From JAJDGF01 sp031549325 (GTDB lineage: Bacteria > Bacillota > Clostridia > Christensenellales > Aristaeellaceae): DNA of 17,879 nucleotides. The position numbers were made by a program, and so were the translations under genes. The DNA lies in NCBI GenBank assembly GCA_031549325.1, contig JAVBQA010000087.1, forward strand, positions 1 to 17,879, given 5' to 3'. Under the pieces are notes generated by a model. The model saw nothing but the letters and a program-made list of their open reading frames with translations. It was not told the origin of the DNA and did not search any database. Numbering within the stretch: the first letter of the stretch is position 1; each line of letters begins with the position of its first letter. This document shows, piece by piece, positions 8,734 to 15,262 of this stretch.

Positions 8734-9273
8734 ATGTACAAAGTGGACGACATCGTGCTGTATGGCGCGGATGGTATTTTCCAGGTGGCCGAGATCACCA
8801 CGAGGCGCGTCGGGGATGCGCGCATCGAGTACTACGTGCTGAAGTCCTGTGGGCCGCAGAAATCCACAGTCTATGTGCCCACCGGCAATGAGGCGCTGGT
8901 GTCCAAGATCAGCAAGATGCTCTCGAAAGACGAGATCCTCGAGCTGATTCACGCCATGCCCGGCGAGAATACCATCTGGATTGAGAATGACAACGCCCGC
9001 ATGGCGAAGTACAACGAGATCCTGAGCAGCGATGACCGGCGGGCGATCTTTCAGCTGGTCAAGACGCTGGCGGTGCGCCAGCAGGAGCTGAAGGAGCAAA
9101 AGCGTAAGCTGCGCGCATCGGACGAACAATTCCTGCGCGAGGCAGAGCGCCGTTTGCACGAGGAGTTTGCCCACGTGCTCAATATTGACCAGGAAGAGGT
9201 GCTGCCGTTCATCTTCAGCCAGATTCAGGGCTGGCAGGGAGACGCGGCGGCTGCCAAGCCCGCAGCGCTGTAA
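8734..9273 (+). CDS. CarD-family transcriptional regulator (RNA polymerase-interacting domain)
   Basis: A 179-residue protein with the CarD/TRCF-type RNA polymerase-interacting domain at its N-terminus (about 1-60: MYKVDDIVLYGADGIFQV then EYYVLKSC and VYVPTGN), followed by a mostly helical C-terminal part (about 65-165) with a charged segment RQQELKEQKRKLR. In this family the N-terminal domain binds the polymerase beta subunit and the helical part contacts promoter DNA, stabilising the open complex. The ATG at 8734 follows GGGGGAGG by 8 bases and begins exactly where family similarity begins, which excludes the upstream extension to 8680. The gene has its own promoter, a leader with two small hairpins and a terminator at 9391. 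The C-terminal half is less recognisable than the first 60 residues. Confidence 0.88.
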   Translation: MYKVDDIVLYGADGIFQVAEITTRRVGDARIEYYVLKSCGPQKSTVYVPTGNEALVSKISKMLSKDEILELIHAMPGENTIWIENDNARMAKYNEILSSDDRRAIFQLVKTLAVRQQELKEQKRKLRASDEQFLREAERRLHEEFAHVLNIDQEEVLPFIFSQIQGWQGDAAAAKPAAL

Positions 9274-9548
9274 TTCTTACAGAAGAGTCGGAGTGGGGTC
9301 TCCATGAAAAGGCCGCGGTACGCCGGGCGCTGGCTGCTGTTTGCGGCGCCGCGCTGCTTGCTTCGGCGAGATGAAATTCGGTGCAACTTAAAAACCCGAG
9401 GCGCTGCCCCGGGTTTTCGCTTTTCATTTGTGGTTCTCGCTTCTCTTGTATCACACGGGCACCGGATTGCGAAGCCGTTGCCTACATGATCGACCACAAT
9501 TTGACACGAAGACTAGTTTAGCACGAAAAGCGCCAAAATACAATGAAA
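9274..9548. other. Gene-free spacer between the CarD-like gene and the barnase gene
   Basis: About 340 bases separate the two genes, the last 65 being the barnase promoter and leader. The first 115 bases are GC-rich; the only possible frame there (ATG at 9304, 61 codons) runs straight through the terminator and resembles nothing known. After the terminator the sequence turns AT-rich. I see no RNA gene or repeat in it. Confidence 0.5.
9391..9417 (+). terminator. Intrinsic terminator after the CarD-like gene
   Basis: AAAACCCG (9391-9398) pairs with CGGGTTTT (9410-9417) around an 11-base interior that can pair further (GG with CC). More T-rich sequence follows (CGCTTTTCATTT). It lies about 120 bases after the stop codon. 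Confidence 0.82.
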
Positions 9549-9577
9549 TTGTCGATATTCTGTAGATGTGCTATAAT
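9549..9577 (+). promoter_or_regulatory. Promoter of the barnase/barstar operon
   Basis: TTGTCG (9549-9554) and a perfect TATAAT (9572-9577) are 17 bases apart, and TGC directly before the -10 gives an extended -10. The predicted start near 9584 leaves about 29 bases of leader, with AGGAG 8 bases before the ATG at 9613. Confidence 0.77.
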
Positions 9578-9612
9578 CGATGCAACACAATGCACATAGA
9601 GGAGAACTGCCC

Positions 9613-10146
9613 ATGCTGAGACGACTGTTGGCGCTGCTGCTTGCGCTTGTGCTGGCGGTTTCACTGGCCGGGTGCACGCCTGGGGAACAGAAACTCGCCG
9701 AGAAGCGGTTGGATGAGGACATTTCGAAGGTTCAGAGCGAACCTGCCGCGCCAGAGCGCGCCGAGCCGGAGCGAGCGCCAAACCAGCAGGCGCCGCCCGC
9801 CGCCATCGACGAGCACGGCGCCTATACCGACGTGGACAGCGTGGCGCGATATATTCACACCTACGGCAAGCTGCCCAGCAACTACATCACCAAGAAAGAG
9901 GCCGAGAAGCGCGGCTGGAACAGCCGGCAAGGCAACTTGGCCGAGGTGCTGCCCGGCATGAGCATTGGCGGCGACCATTACGGCAACTATGAAAAGCTGC
10001 TGCCCACCGCCAAGGGGCGCAGCTACCGAGAGTGCGACATTGACTACAGAGAAGGCAGGCGCAACGCCAAGCGCATCGTGTTTTCAAACGACGGACTGAT
10101 CTTTTACACAGACGACCACTACGCGAGTTTTGAGCAATTGTATTGA
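9613..10146 (+). CDS. Lipoprotein-anchored barnase-type ribonuclease
   Basis: A 177-residue extracellular guanyl-type RNase with a membrane anchor. Residues 1-20 form a lipoprotein signal (MLRRLL, then a hydrophobic core) ending in the lipobox LAGC, so Cys21 would be lipidated. A Pro/Glu/Ala-rich linker (22-66) leads to a full barnase domain (about 70-177) that aligns with Bacillus barnase almost without gaps: YIHTYGKLPSNYITK, GWNSRQGNLAEVLPG, SIGGD, YRECDIDY, KRIVFS, DDHY. The catalytic set is intact: Lys94 (barnase Lys27), Glu140 (Glu73), Arg150 (Arg83), Arg154 (Arg87) and His169 (His102). Arg59 of barnase, which contacts barstar, is Tyr126 here. Barstar follows 7 bases downstream. Activity is inferred from the conserved residues; cell-surface location from the lipobox. 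Confidence 0.93.
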   Translation: MLRRLLALLLALVLAVSLAGCTPGEQKLAEKRLDEDISKVQSEPAAPERAEPERAPNQQAPPAAIDEHGAYTDVDSVARYIHTYGKLPSNYITKKEAEKRGWNSRQGNLAEVLPGMSIGGDHYGNYEKLLPTAKGRSYRECDIDYREGRRNAKRIVFSNDGLIFYTDDHYASFEQLY

Positions 10147-10153
10147 GGTGCGC

Positions 10154-10450
10154 ATGAAGACGATTTATCTGTCCGCCCGCTCGATGACCGGCGCGGAGGC
10201 GGCCCATAAGTATCTGAAAAAGAAGCTGCGTTTTCTGCCGGACTACTATGGCATGAATCTGGACGCGCTTTCCGAGTGTCTGCGAGAAGATCTGGACACC
10301 CCGACGCGCATCGAGCTGCCCCGGGCCGTGACCGATGAAGAGCATCTGGGCGCGTACGGCCAGCGCATGATCGATGTGTTTCAGGATGCGGCCCAGGAAA
10401 ATATGAACTTGAAGCTCGTGCTCAAAGGAACCGCGTCTGATCAAACATGA
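10154..10450 (+). CDS. Barstar-family ribonuclease inhibitor
   Basis: A 98-residue barstar homologue, close to the usual size of about 90. The core YYGMNLDALSECL (31-43) matches YYGENLDALWDCL of Bacillus barstar, the helix and loop that plug the barnase active site. Tyr31 and Asp37 (barstar Tyr29 and Asp35) are kept; Trp38 is Ser40, Asp39 is Glu41 and Glu76 is Asp78. It has no signal peptide, so it should stay in the cytoplasm and neutralise nuclease before or during export. The ATG at 10154 is preceded by GAGG overlapping the end of the barnase gene; the 7-base gap implies cotranscription and probably coupled translation. The cognate partner is almost certainly the upstream nuclease. Confidence 0.92.
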   Translation: MKTIYLSARSMTGAEAAHKYLKKKLRFLPDYYGMNLDALSECLREDLDTPTRIELPRAVTDEEHLGAYGQRMIDVFQDAAQENMNLKLVLKGTASDQT

Positions 10451-10501
10451 AAGCAGCATAGCTTATTCACGGGAAGTCTTGAGCAAAGGAGATTTTTCGC
10501 A

Positions 10502-11548
10502 ATGAGCTATTACCTGAACGACCGGATTGGGCTCTTGTTCGCGATGTCCAACGCGGTGACCAACAGCGTCAGCGCGTTTGCGCGCAGTGAGTTTGGCGAG
10601 CTGATCTTCCTGGACGCATACGAGACGGGTGGACAAGGCACGGCTGAAGGCGCGGTGGCGCCGCTGGGATCGCAGGGGGCGTTGGTGCGCTCGCGCAACG
10701 GGCGAAACCTGTTCGTTGTAAACGCGGGTGACGGCACGGTAAGCAGTTTTCGCATCGGCGGAAACCAGCTGCGGCTGATGTGCGTCACGGCCACGGGCGG
10801 CGCGCGCCCGGTGAGCCTGGCCGGGATGGCGGATCTGCTGTATGTGGCCAACGCCGGCGGCGAGGAAGGGGCCAGCCTGTCGGCCATGCGCGTGCTGCCC
10901 GATGGCAAGCTGGAGCCGGCGGGCGAGCCTCATCTACTGTGGGCGGGCGCGGGGCCGGTGTCGGTCCGCTTTTCGCCCTGCGGGCGGTTCCTGGCGGCTA
11001 GCCTGGCGGGCGAGAATCGGGTGCTGGTGTTCTCCGTCGGCCCGGGCGGCCGGCTCACCGGGCCATTGGCTGACGCGCGGGTAGGCGCGACCCCGGTGGG
11101 GGTGGTGTTCCCGGGAAACGATTTGCTGCTGGTGGGCGAGCGCGGGGAGGGCGCGCTGTCGGCGCATTTTCTGGGGAGGGACGGCGCGCTGTCGCAGGTC
11201 AGCGGATCCATACCCAGCGGCCACCAGGGCACCGGCTGGCTCAGCCTGCACCCGGGCGGCCGCTATGCGTATGCCTCCAGTGTGGAGAGCGGCATGGTAT
11301 CCCATTTCCAGATCCTGCCCGAAGGGCGGCTCAGCCTTGTGGAAAGCGCGCGGAGCTCGGGCGGCGTCGATGCAGGGCCCATCGACAGCGTGGTCGATCG
11401 GAATGCCCGCTTTCTGTACGTGCTCAACGGTGCGCAGGGCACCATTGCGGTGTTCCATATCGGGCGCTACGGCAACATGGAGCCGGTGCAGCTGGTCGAA
11501 AAAACCGGCTTGCCCACGCTGGGCGCGCAGGGGATCGCAGCGGTGTAG
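10502..11548 (+). CDS. Beta-propeller lactonase-family protein (6-phosphogluconolactonase-like)
   Basis: A 348-residue protein built of repeated beta-propeller blades. Recurring patterns are GRNLFVVNAGDGTVSSFRI, ADLLYVANAGGE, FSPCGRFLAASLAGENRVLVFSV, LHPGGRYAYASSVESGMVSHFQI and RNARFLYVLNGAQGTIAVFHI, as in the lactonase family (YbhE/YkgB type). Family members hydrolyse 6-phosphogluconolactone or related lactones in the cytoplasm, but many have no tested activity. It has no signal peptide. Translation starts at the ATG at 10502, 8 bases after AAAGGAG. It lies 51 bases after barstar with no terminator between, so it may be read from the barnase promoter; a functional link is not evident. A strong bidirectional terminator follows. 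Confidence 0.83.
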   Translation: MSYYLNDRIGLLFAMSNAVTNSVSAFARSEFGELIFLDAYETGGQGTAEGAVAPLGSQGALVRSRNGRNLFVVNAGDGTVSSFRIGGNQLRLMCVTATGGARPVSLAGMADLLYVANAGGEEGASLSAMRVLPDGKLEPAGEPHLLWAGAGPVSVRFSPCGRFLAASLAGENRVLVFSVGPGGRLTGPLADARVGATPVGVVFPGNDLLLVGERGEGALSAHFLGRDGALSQVSGSIPSGHQGTGWLSLHPGGRYAYASSVESGMVSHFQILPEGRLSLVESARSSGGVDAGPIDSVVDRNARFLYVLNGAQGTIAVFHIGRYGNMEPVQLVEKTGLPTLGAQGIAAV

Positions 11549-11592
11549 CAAGGCTACTCTTTTGCAGGGCGCGGCAAGAAGCGCCTTGGCAG

Positions 11593-11633
11593 AGATAAAA
11601 AATCTGCCGGCTATGTCGGCAGATTTTTTATCT
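11593..11633. terminator. Bidirectional terminator, lactonase gene and DsbA-like gene
   Basis: A perfect stem of 17 bp with a 7-nt loop (GCTATGT) has the inner sequence ATCTGCCG / CGGCAGAT and flanking AAAAAA / TTTTTT tracts. Its right arm reaches the stop codon of the convergent gene (11632-11634), so it serves both transcripts. Confidence 0.93.
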
Positions 11634-12126
11634 ATTCGCCTTTCAGAAAGGATGCCAGTTGCTCGCGCGTCACGCCCACGCCCAGCATGGCGTCCAGCCT
11701 CTTGCCGTCCATGCGATAGGCGGGCACCGCCCACACGCCGGAACACTCATACGCCAAATCATTGATGGCCTTCTGCGCGGCCTCATATTTCCTGCTCTCC
11801 AGCGCCTTGTGGTATCCGGCGGCGCTCATCAGTCCCGACACGCAACAAGCCAGCACATCGATGTCCTCGCAATCGACGCCCCGATGGCGCGCTACGTCGT
11901 ACATCAGCTCGTGAAACGCCCAGATGTCAACGCCCTGATCGATGGCAAAGAGCAATCCCTGGTTCAGCTTGTCGGTGTGGGGGCCGGGCTCGGGAGAGGG
12001 ATGTGCCTCGGTGGGCCGCCAGACGATTTCGATGTCCGGATGCCCTTGAATCAGCGACACCAGCTCCTTGTGGGCGCGCTCGCAGTGGGGGCACTCGTAA
12101 TCGAAGAAGATCTCAAGCGTTCTCAT
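11632..12126 (-). CDS. DsbA/FrnE-like thioredoxin-fold protein with CPHC motif
   Basis: A 164-residue protein of the DsbA-like thioredoxin superfamily. The redox motif CPHC is at 12-15, right after the first strand (MRTLEIFFDYE), an inserted helical region spans about 50-125, and the cis-proline loop is VPAY with Pro135. There is no signal peptide, which fits the cytoplasmic FrnE-like branch rather than secreted DsbA. Extra cysteines lie at 86, 94, 95 and 128. The likely role is thiol-disulfide oxidoreductase or isomerase; the substrate is unknown. The ATG at 12126 overlaps the stop of the upstream gene by 4 bases (ATGA), with GGAGG 9 bases before it inside that gene, so translation is probably coupled. 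The upstream frame extension to 12294 only shadows the neighbour. Confidence 0.88.
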   Translation of the reverse strand: MRTLEIFFDYECPHCERAHKELVSLIQGHPDIEIVWRPTEAHPSPEPGPHTDKLNQGLLFAIDQGVDIWAFHELMYDVARHRGVDCEDIDVLACCVSGLMSAAGYHKALESRKYEAAQKAINDLAYECSGVWAVPAYRMDGKRLDAMLGVGVTREQLASFLKGE

Positions 12127-12617
12127 GCTTTTTGTCCTCCAAACAAGACGGTTTTCACCATGGCGACGGCTTCCTCGGTGGCGCTGTCCTTGTTGGCGAG
12201 GCTGGTCACCAGCAGCGCGAACACCCAGGTGTCTTCCACCTTTTTGTAAATCACGCGCAGGTATGGCTCGGCGACGCGCTCCAGCTGCTCCCAACCGAGG
12301 GCCGCCGGCTCGCGCGCCTCGGTCAAGCCCTCATAAGGCAGCCCCATGGCGGCCAGAAAGCTCTCGACGTGCGTTTTGAAGGCCACGTCTTCCGGGATGC
12401 AGGCCGTGCGCAGCTCCAGGCTCACCTGCCGGGGCTGATTCTTGCTGAACAGCACGCCGTCGCTGCGCTTGTGAAACTCCACATAGCCGTCCGGAACCCG
12501 GTAGCGCATCTGAGCGAGCAGCGTTTTCTCGCGCCTGGCGCCGCGCGCGCGCACAAACACCATGACGGACAGCACCAGCAGCACCAGCAATAAACCGATC
12601 AGCGCCGTGTGATTCAT
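12123..12617 (-). CDS. Membrane-anchored protein of unknown function
   Basis: I do not recognise this 164-residue protein. It has one N-terminal membrane helix (about 4-22: ALIGLLLVLLVLSVMVFV) followed by RARGARR, so by the positive-inside rule the rest should face the cytoplasm. The soluble part mixes strands and helices (VPDGYVEFHKRSDGVLFS, QVSLELRTACIP, WVFALLVTSL). It starts at the ATG at 12617, 5 bases after GAGGGG, and overlaps the DsbA-like gene by 4 bases. The tight coupling suggests that the two proteins work together, for instance a membrane component with a redox partner, but that is inference. It has only one cysteine (Cys73), so it is not an obvious disulfide relay. Confidence 0.8.
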   Translation of the reverse strand: MNHTALIGLLLVLLVLSVMVFVRARGARREKTLLAQMRYRVPDGYVEFHKRSDGVLFSKNQPRQVSLELRTACIPEDVAFKTHVESFLAAMGLPYEGLTEAREPAALGWEQLERVAEPYLRVIYKKVEDTWVFALLVTSLANKDSATEEAVAMVKTVLFGGQKA

Positions 12618-12647
12618 AAATACCCCTCTTTTCAGTACTTCTAACAG

Positions 12648-12676
12648 TTTACCACAAAGCGCGCTTCGTGTATACT
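12648..12676 (+). promoter_or_regulatory. Promoter of the alcohol dehydrogenase / Gfo operon
   Basis: TTTACC (12648-12653, 4/6) and TATACT (12671-12676, 5/6) are 17 bases apart. The predicted start is near 12683, leaving about 47 bases of leader before the ATG at 12730. The divergent gene starting at 12617 must have its own promoter in the same 112-base spacer; a weak candidate (TATACA-17-TAAACT on the minus strand) overlaps this one. Confidence 0.6.
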
Positions 12677-12729
12677 GTACGCAATGGATTCCCATCGTCC
12701 CCGTTGCGGAATGAGAGGAGAGTTGACGG

Positions 12730-13770
12730 ATGAAGGCGCTGGTTCTGGAGGAGTATGGGCGGTTTGAGTTCAAGGACGTGCCCGAGCCGGTCGTCGGGCC
12801 GGAGGATGTGCTGATCCGGGTGAAGGTGTGCGCTGTGTGCGGCAGCGACGTGCACGGCATGGACGGCAGCACCGGCCGGCGGCTCCCGCCCATCATCATG
12901 GGGCACGAGGCTTCGGGCGTGATCGAGAAGCTGGGCGCGAGCGTGACTGGATATCGCGTGGGCGACCGCGTGACGTTTGACTCCACGATCTATTGCGGCG
13001 GCTGCAAGAACTGCCATGCCGGCTTGGTGAACCTGTGCGGCCAGCGCCGGGTGTTGGGCGTGTCCTGCCAGGAATACCGGATGCATGGCGCGTTCGCCGA
13101 GCTGGTGGCGGTGCCCGCGCGGGTGCTGTACGCGCTGCCGGACGGTGTGGATTTCCTGGAGGCCAGCATGGTCGAACCGCTGTCGGTGGCCTATCACGGC
13201 GTCACCCGCGCGAGGATCGTGCCGGGCTGCACGGCGGTGGTGGTGGGCGTTGGCACCATCGGCATGCTGATTGTGCAGGTGCTGAAGGCGCTCGGCGCGG
13301 GGAAAGTTATCGCGCTCGACATCAATGAGGACAAACTGAAATTCGCGCTGGCGCACGGCGCGGATCACGCCATCAACAGCAAGGACAGCGGCGCGCTGGC
13401 ACAGCTCCAGGCGCTGACCGAGGACGGCGAAGGCGCGGATGTGGCCTACGACGCGACCGGCGTTCCCGCCACGGTGGAGATGACGATTCAGTCGGTGAAA
13501 AAGGGCGGCAGCTGCGTGCTGGTGGGCAATGTGACGCCCAATGTCAACCTGCCGCTGCAGCATGTGGTCACGCGGGAGCTGACACTGCTGGGCAGCTGCA
13601 CTTCCGCCGGGGAGTATCCCGAGTGCCTGCGTTTGATCGCCGAGCACAAAGTCGACGTGCGTTCGCTGATCAGCAGGGGTGTGCCGCTTGCCGAGGGCGA
13701 CGAGTGGATTCAGCGGGTGCGCGCGGGGGAGCCGGGGCTGAGCAAGATCGCGCTGATCCCGGAGGCGTAG
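12730..13770 (+). CDS. Zinc-dependent alcohol dehydrogenase (MDR, sorbitol/threonine dehydrogenase-like)
   Basis: A 346-residue medium-chain dehydrogenase with both zinc sites. Catalytic zinc ligands are Cys37 (CAVCGSD), His59 and Glu60 (GHE) with Glu149 (VEP) nearby; the structural zinc loop CGGCKNCHAGLVNLC gives Cys89, 92, 95 and 103. The Rossmann motif GVGTIG (173-178) is followed by Asp197 at the end of the second strand, which predicts NAD+ rather than NADP+. It most resembles polyol dehydrogenases (sorbitol, butanediol, threonine), oxidising a secondary alcohol to a ketone. AGGAG lies 9 bases before the ATG. The Gfo/Idh/MocA gene follows after 4 bases with its GGAGG inside this gene's last codons, so the two form an operon and may act on the same polyol or sugar. 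The substrate is unknown. Confidence 0.95.
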   Translation: MKALVLEEYGRFEFKDVPEPVVGPEDVLIRVKVCAVCGSDVHGMDGSTGRRLPPIIMGHEASGVIEKLGASVTGYRVGDRVTFDSTIYCGGCKNCHAGLVNLCGQRRVLGVSCQEYRMHGAFAELVAVPARVLYALPDGVDFLEASMVEPLSVAYHGVTRARIVPGCTAVVVGVGTIGMLIVQVLKALGAGKVIALDINEDKLKFALAHGADHAINSKDSGALAQLQALTEDGEGADVAYDATGVPATVEMTIQSVKKGGSCVLVGNVTPNVNLPLQHVVTRELTLLGSCTSAGEYPECLRLIAEHKVDVRSLISRGVPLAEGDEWIQRVRAGEPGLSKIALIPEA

Positions 13771-13774
13771 CGCC

Positions 13775-14851
13775 ATGGACAGAAAACTCAAAACGGCGGT
13801 CATCGGCTGCGGCAAGGTGGGCCATTTTCACGCCAAAGCGTTCGCTGCGCTTCCGGAGAGCGAGTTCGTCGGCGCTTGCAACCACAACATCGGGCGGGCG
13901 CTGGCATACGAGCAAACGTACGGCGTGGCCGCGTTTGACAGCGTGGAGCGCATGATCGACGAGACCGGCGCACAGCTTGTGGCCATCACGACGCCCCATC
14001 CAAACCACAGGGAGAGCGCGCTTCGCACCATCTCGCGGGGTGCGCACGTGCTGATCGAGAAGCCGCTGGCCATCACCGTACCCGACTGTGACGCGATTCT
14101 GGACGCCGCGGCCAAGGCGGGCGTGACGGTAGCGGTCACCAGTCAAAGAAGGTTTTACCCGAGCGCGCTGCGAGTGAAACAGGCCATCGATGACGGCAAG
14201 ATTGGCCGCCCCATCCTGGGCACGGTGACGATGCTCGGCTGGCGCGACATGGCGTACTATGCCTCCGACCCCTGGCGGGGCAGCTGGGACAAGGAGGGAG
14301 GCGGCGTGCTGGTGAACCAGGCGCCCCATCAGCTGGATCTGCTGCTATGGTACATGGGGGAACCCTTGGAGGTCTACGGAAACTGGGGCACGCTGAACCA
14401 TCCGGGCCTCGAAGTTGAGGACACAGCCTGCGCCGTCGTGAGGTTTCAGAGCGGGGCGCTCGGCAACATTCTGGTGAGCAACTCGGTGAACCCAGCGCTG
14501 TACGGCAATGTGCATGTGCACGGCGAAAACGGCGCTTGCGTGGGCGTGCAGACCGACGGCGGCGCGATGTTTATCGCGGGGATGAGCGGCATCGCCGAGC
14601 CGCCGTTCAACGACCTGTGGACGGTGCCCGGCGAGGAAGGGCTGCTGCCCGAGTGGAAGCGGCAGGACGCCGAGCTGTTTCAGAGCGCGGACAGCGTGTA
14701 TGACTTTCACCGCGCGCAGGCTCAGGATGTCATTGACGCCATCCTGAGCGGCCGGCAGCCGCTGGTGACGGGGGCGGATGGCGAGAGAACGGTGCGACTG
14801 TTCCAGGCGATCTATGAGTCTCAAAGGCTTGGGCGTCCGGTGCGGTTCTGA
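13775..14851 (+). CDS. Gfo/Idh/MocA-family NAD(P)-dependent oxidoreductase
   Basis: A 358-residue protein with an N-terminal Rossmann domain (GCGKVG, 11-16) and the signature EKPLA (95-99) containing the conserved Lys96. The C-terminal sheet domain carries GGGVLVNQAPHQLDLL (175-190), where His185 and Asp188 match the usual catalytic/substrate positions. Family members oxidise or reduce sugars, inositols or sugar acids at a ring hydroxyl. Coupling to the zinc dehydrogenase upstream suggests a two-step redox conversion such as epimerisation via a keto intermediate, but the substrate is not readable. The start ATG at 13775 is served by GGAGG 9 bases upstream. No terminator is seen before the next gene, 103 bases downstream. 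Confidence 0.95.
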   Translation: MDRKLKTAVIGCGKVGHFHAKAFAALPESEFVGACNHNIGRALAYEQTYGVAAFDSVERMIDETGAQLVAITTPHPNHRESALRTISRGAHVLIEKPLAITVPDCDAILDAAAKAGVTVAVTSQRRFYPSALRVKQAIDDGKIGRPILGTVTMLGWRDMAYYASDPWRGSWDKEGGGVLVNQAPHQLDLLLWYMGEPLEVYGNWGTLNHPGLEVEDTACAVVRFQSGALGNILVSNSVNPALYGNVHVHGENGACVGVQTDGGAMFIAGMSGIAEPPFNDLWTVPGEEGLLPEWKRQDAELFQSADSVYDFHRAQAQDVIDAILSGRQPLVTGADGERTVRLFQAIYESQRLGRPVRF

Positions 14852-14954
14852 TCCCGGAAGGGGAATGGGGCATTTTGCAGAGGGCAACTCGCTGAATATG
14901 ACATGCTGCTGTCAGGAATGCCGTGGTATCCTCAAGGAAGACGGAGGGATGCGC

Positions 14955-15206
14955 ATGTTGACAGAGCTGCCCAATGTGGGCAAAGTGCTTCAGGAAAACT
15001 TGAGCCAGATTGGCATCGTCACGCCCGAGCAGCTGCGCGAGCTGGGCGCGAAGCAGGCGTTTTTGCGCATCCGCGCCAGCATGGACCCGGGGGCGTGCCT
15101 GCACATGCTGTATGGGCTGCAAGGCGCGGTGCGAGGTATCCCGGATAAGCTGCTGACCGATGAAGACAAGGCCGATCTGCGGGCATTCTATCAGGCGCTT
15201 GGGTAA
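14955..15206 (+). CDS. TfoX C-terminal domain protein
   Basis: An 83-residue stand-alone version of the TfoX/Sxy C-terminal domain: LPNVGKVLQENLSQIGI (5-21, helix-hairpin-helix-like), TPEQLRELGAKQAFLRIR (23-40), ACLHMLYGLQGAVRGI (47-62). In gamma-proteobacteria the full TfoX/Sxy protein activates competence genes with CRP; small single-domain relatives are common in Firmicutes without a known role, so competence should not be assumed. Two in-frame ATGs occur; the one at 14955 is 7 bases after GGAGG, while that at 14949 abuts it. Longer upstream frames lack similarity. It may be cotranscribed with the oxidoreductase upstream and the acetyltransferase 56 bases downstream. Confidence 0.86.
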   Translation: MLTELPNVGKVLQENLSQIGIVTPEQLRELGAKQAFLRIRASMDPGACLHMLYGLQGAVRGIPDKLLTDEDKADLRAFYQALG

Positions 15207-15262
15207 CGGGCATGCTGCCGCAGCCGCTTGCTGTGTTCTGGCGCGGAAAGGGGAATTGCGCA

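Noticed and set aside
9304..9489. 61-codon frame after the CarD-like gene, beginning MKRPRYAGRW
   Set aside because: It runs through the terminator at 9391-9417, has only a poor upstream site and resembles nothing known.
9613..11548. Polymorphic-toxin or phage defence island around barnase/barstar
   Set aside because: No WXG/LXG, RHS, secretion, integrase or phage genes are present; the neighbours are ordinary metabolic genes.
12649..13815. 388-codon minus-strand frame opposite the zinc dehydrogenase
   Set aside because: Antisense to a gene with all zinc and NAD motifs; composition typical of a shadow frame.
14955..15206. TfoX-domain protein as evidence of natural competence
   Set aside because: Only the small C-terminal domain is present and no com genes are in the window.
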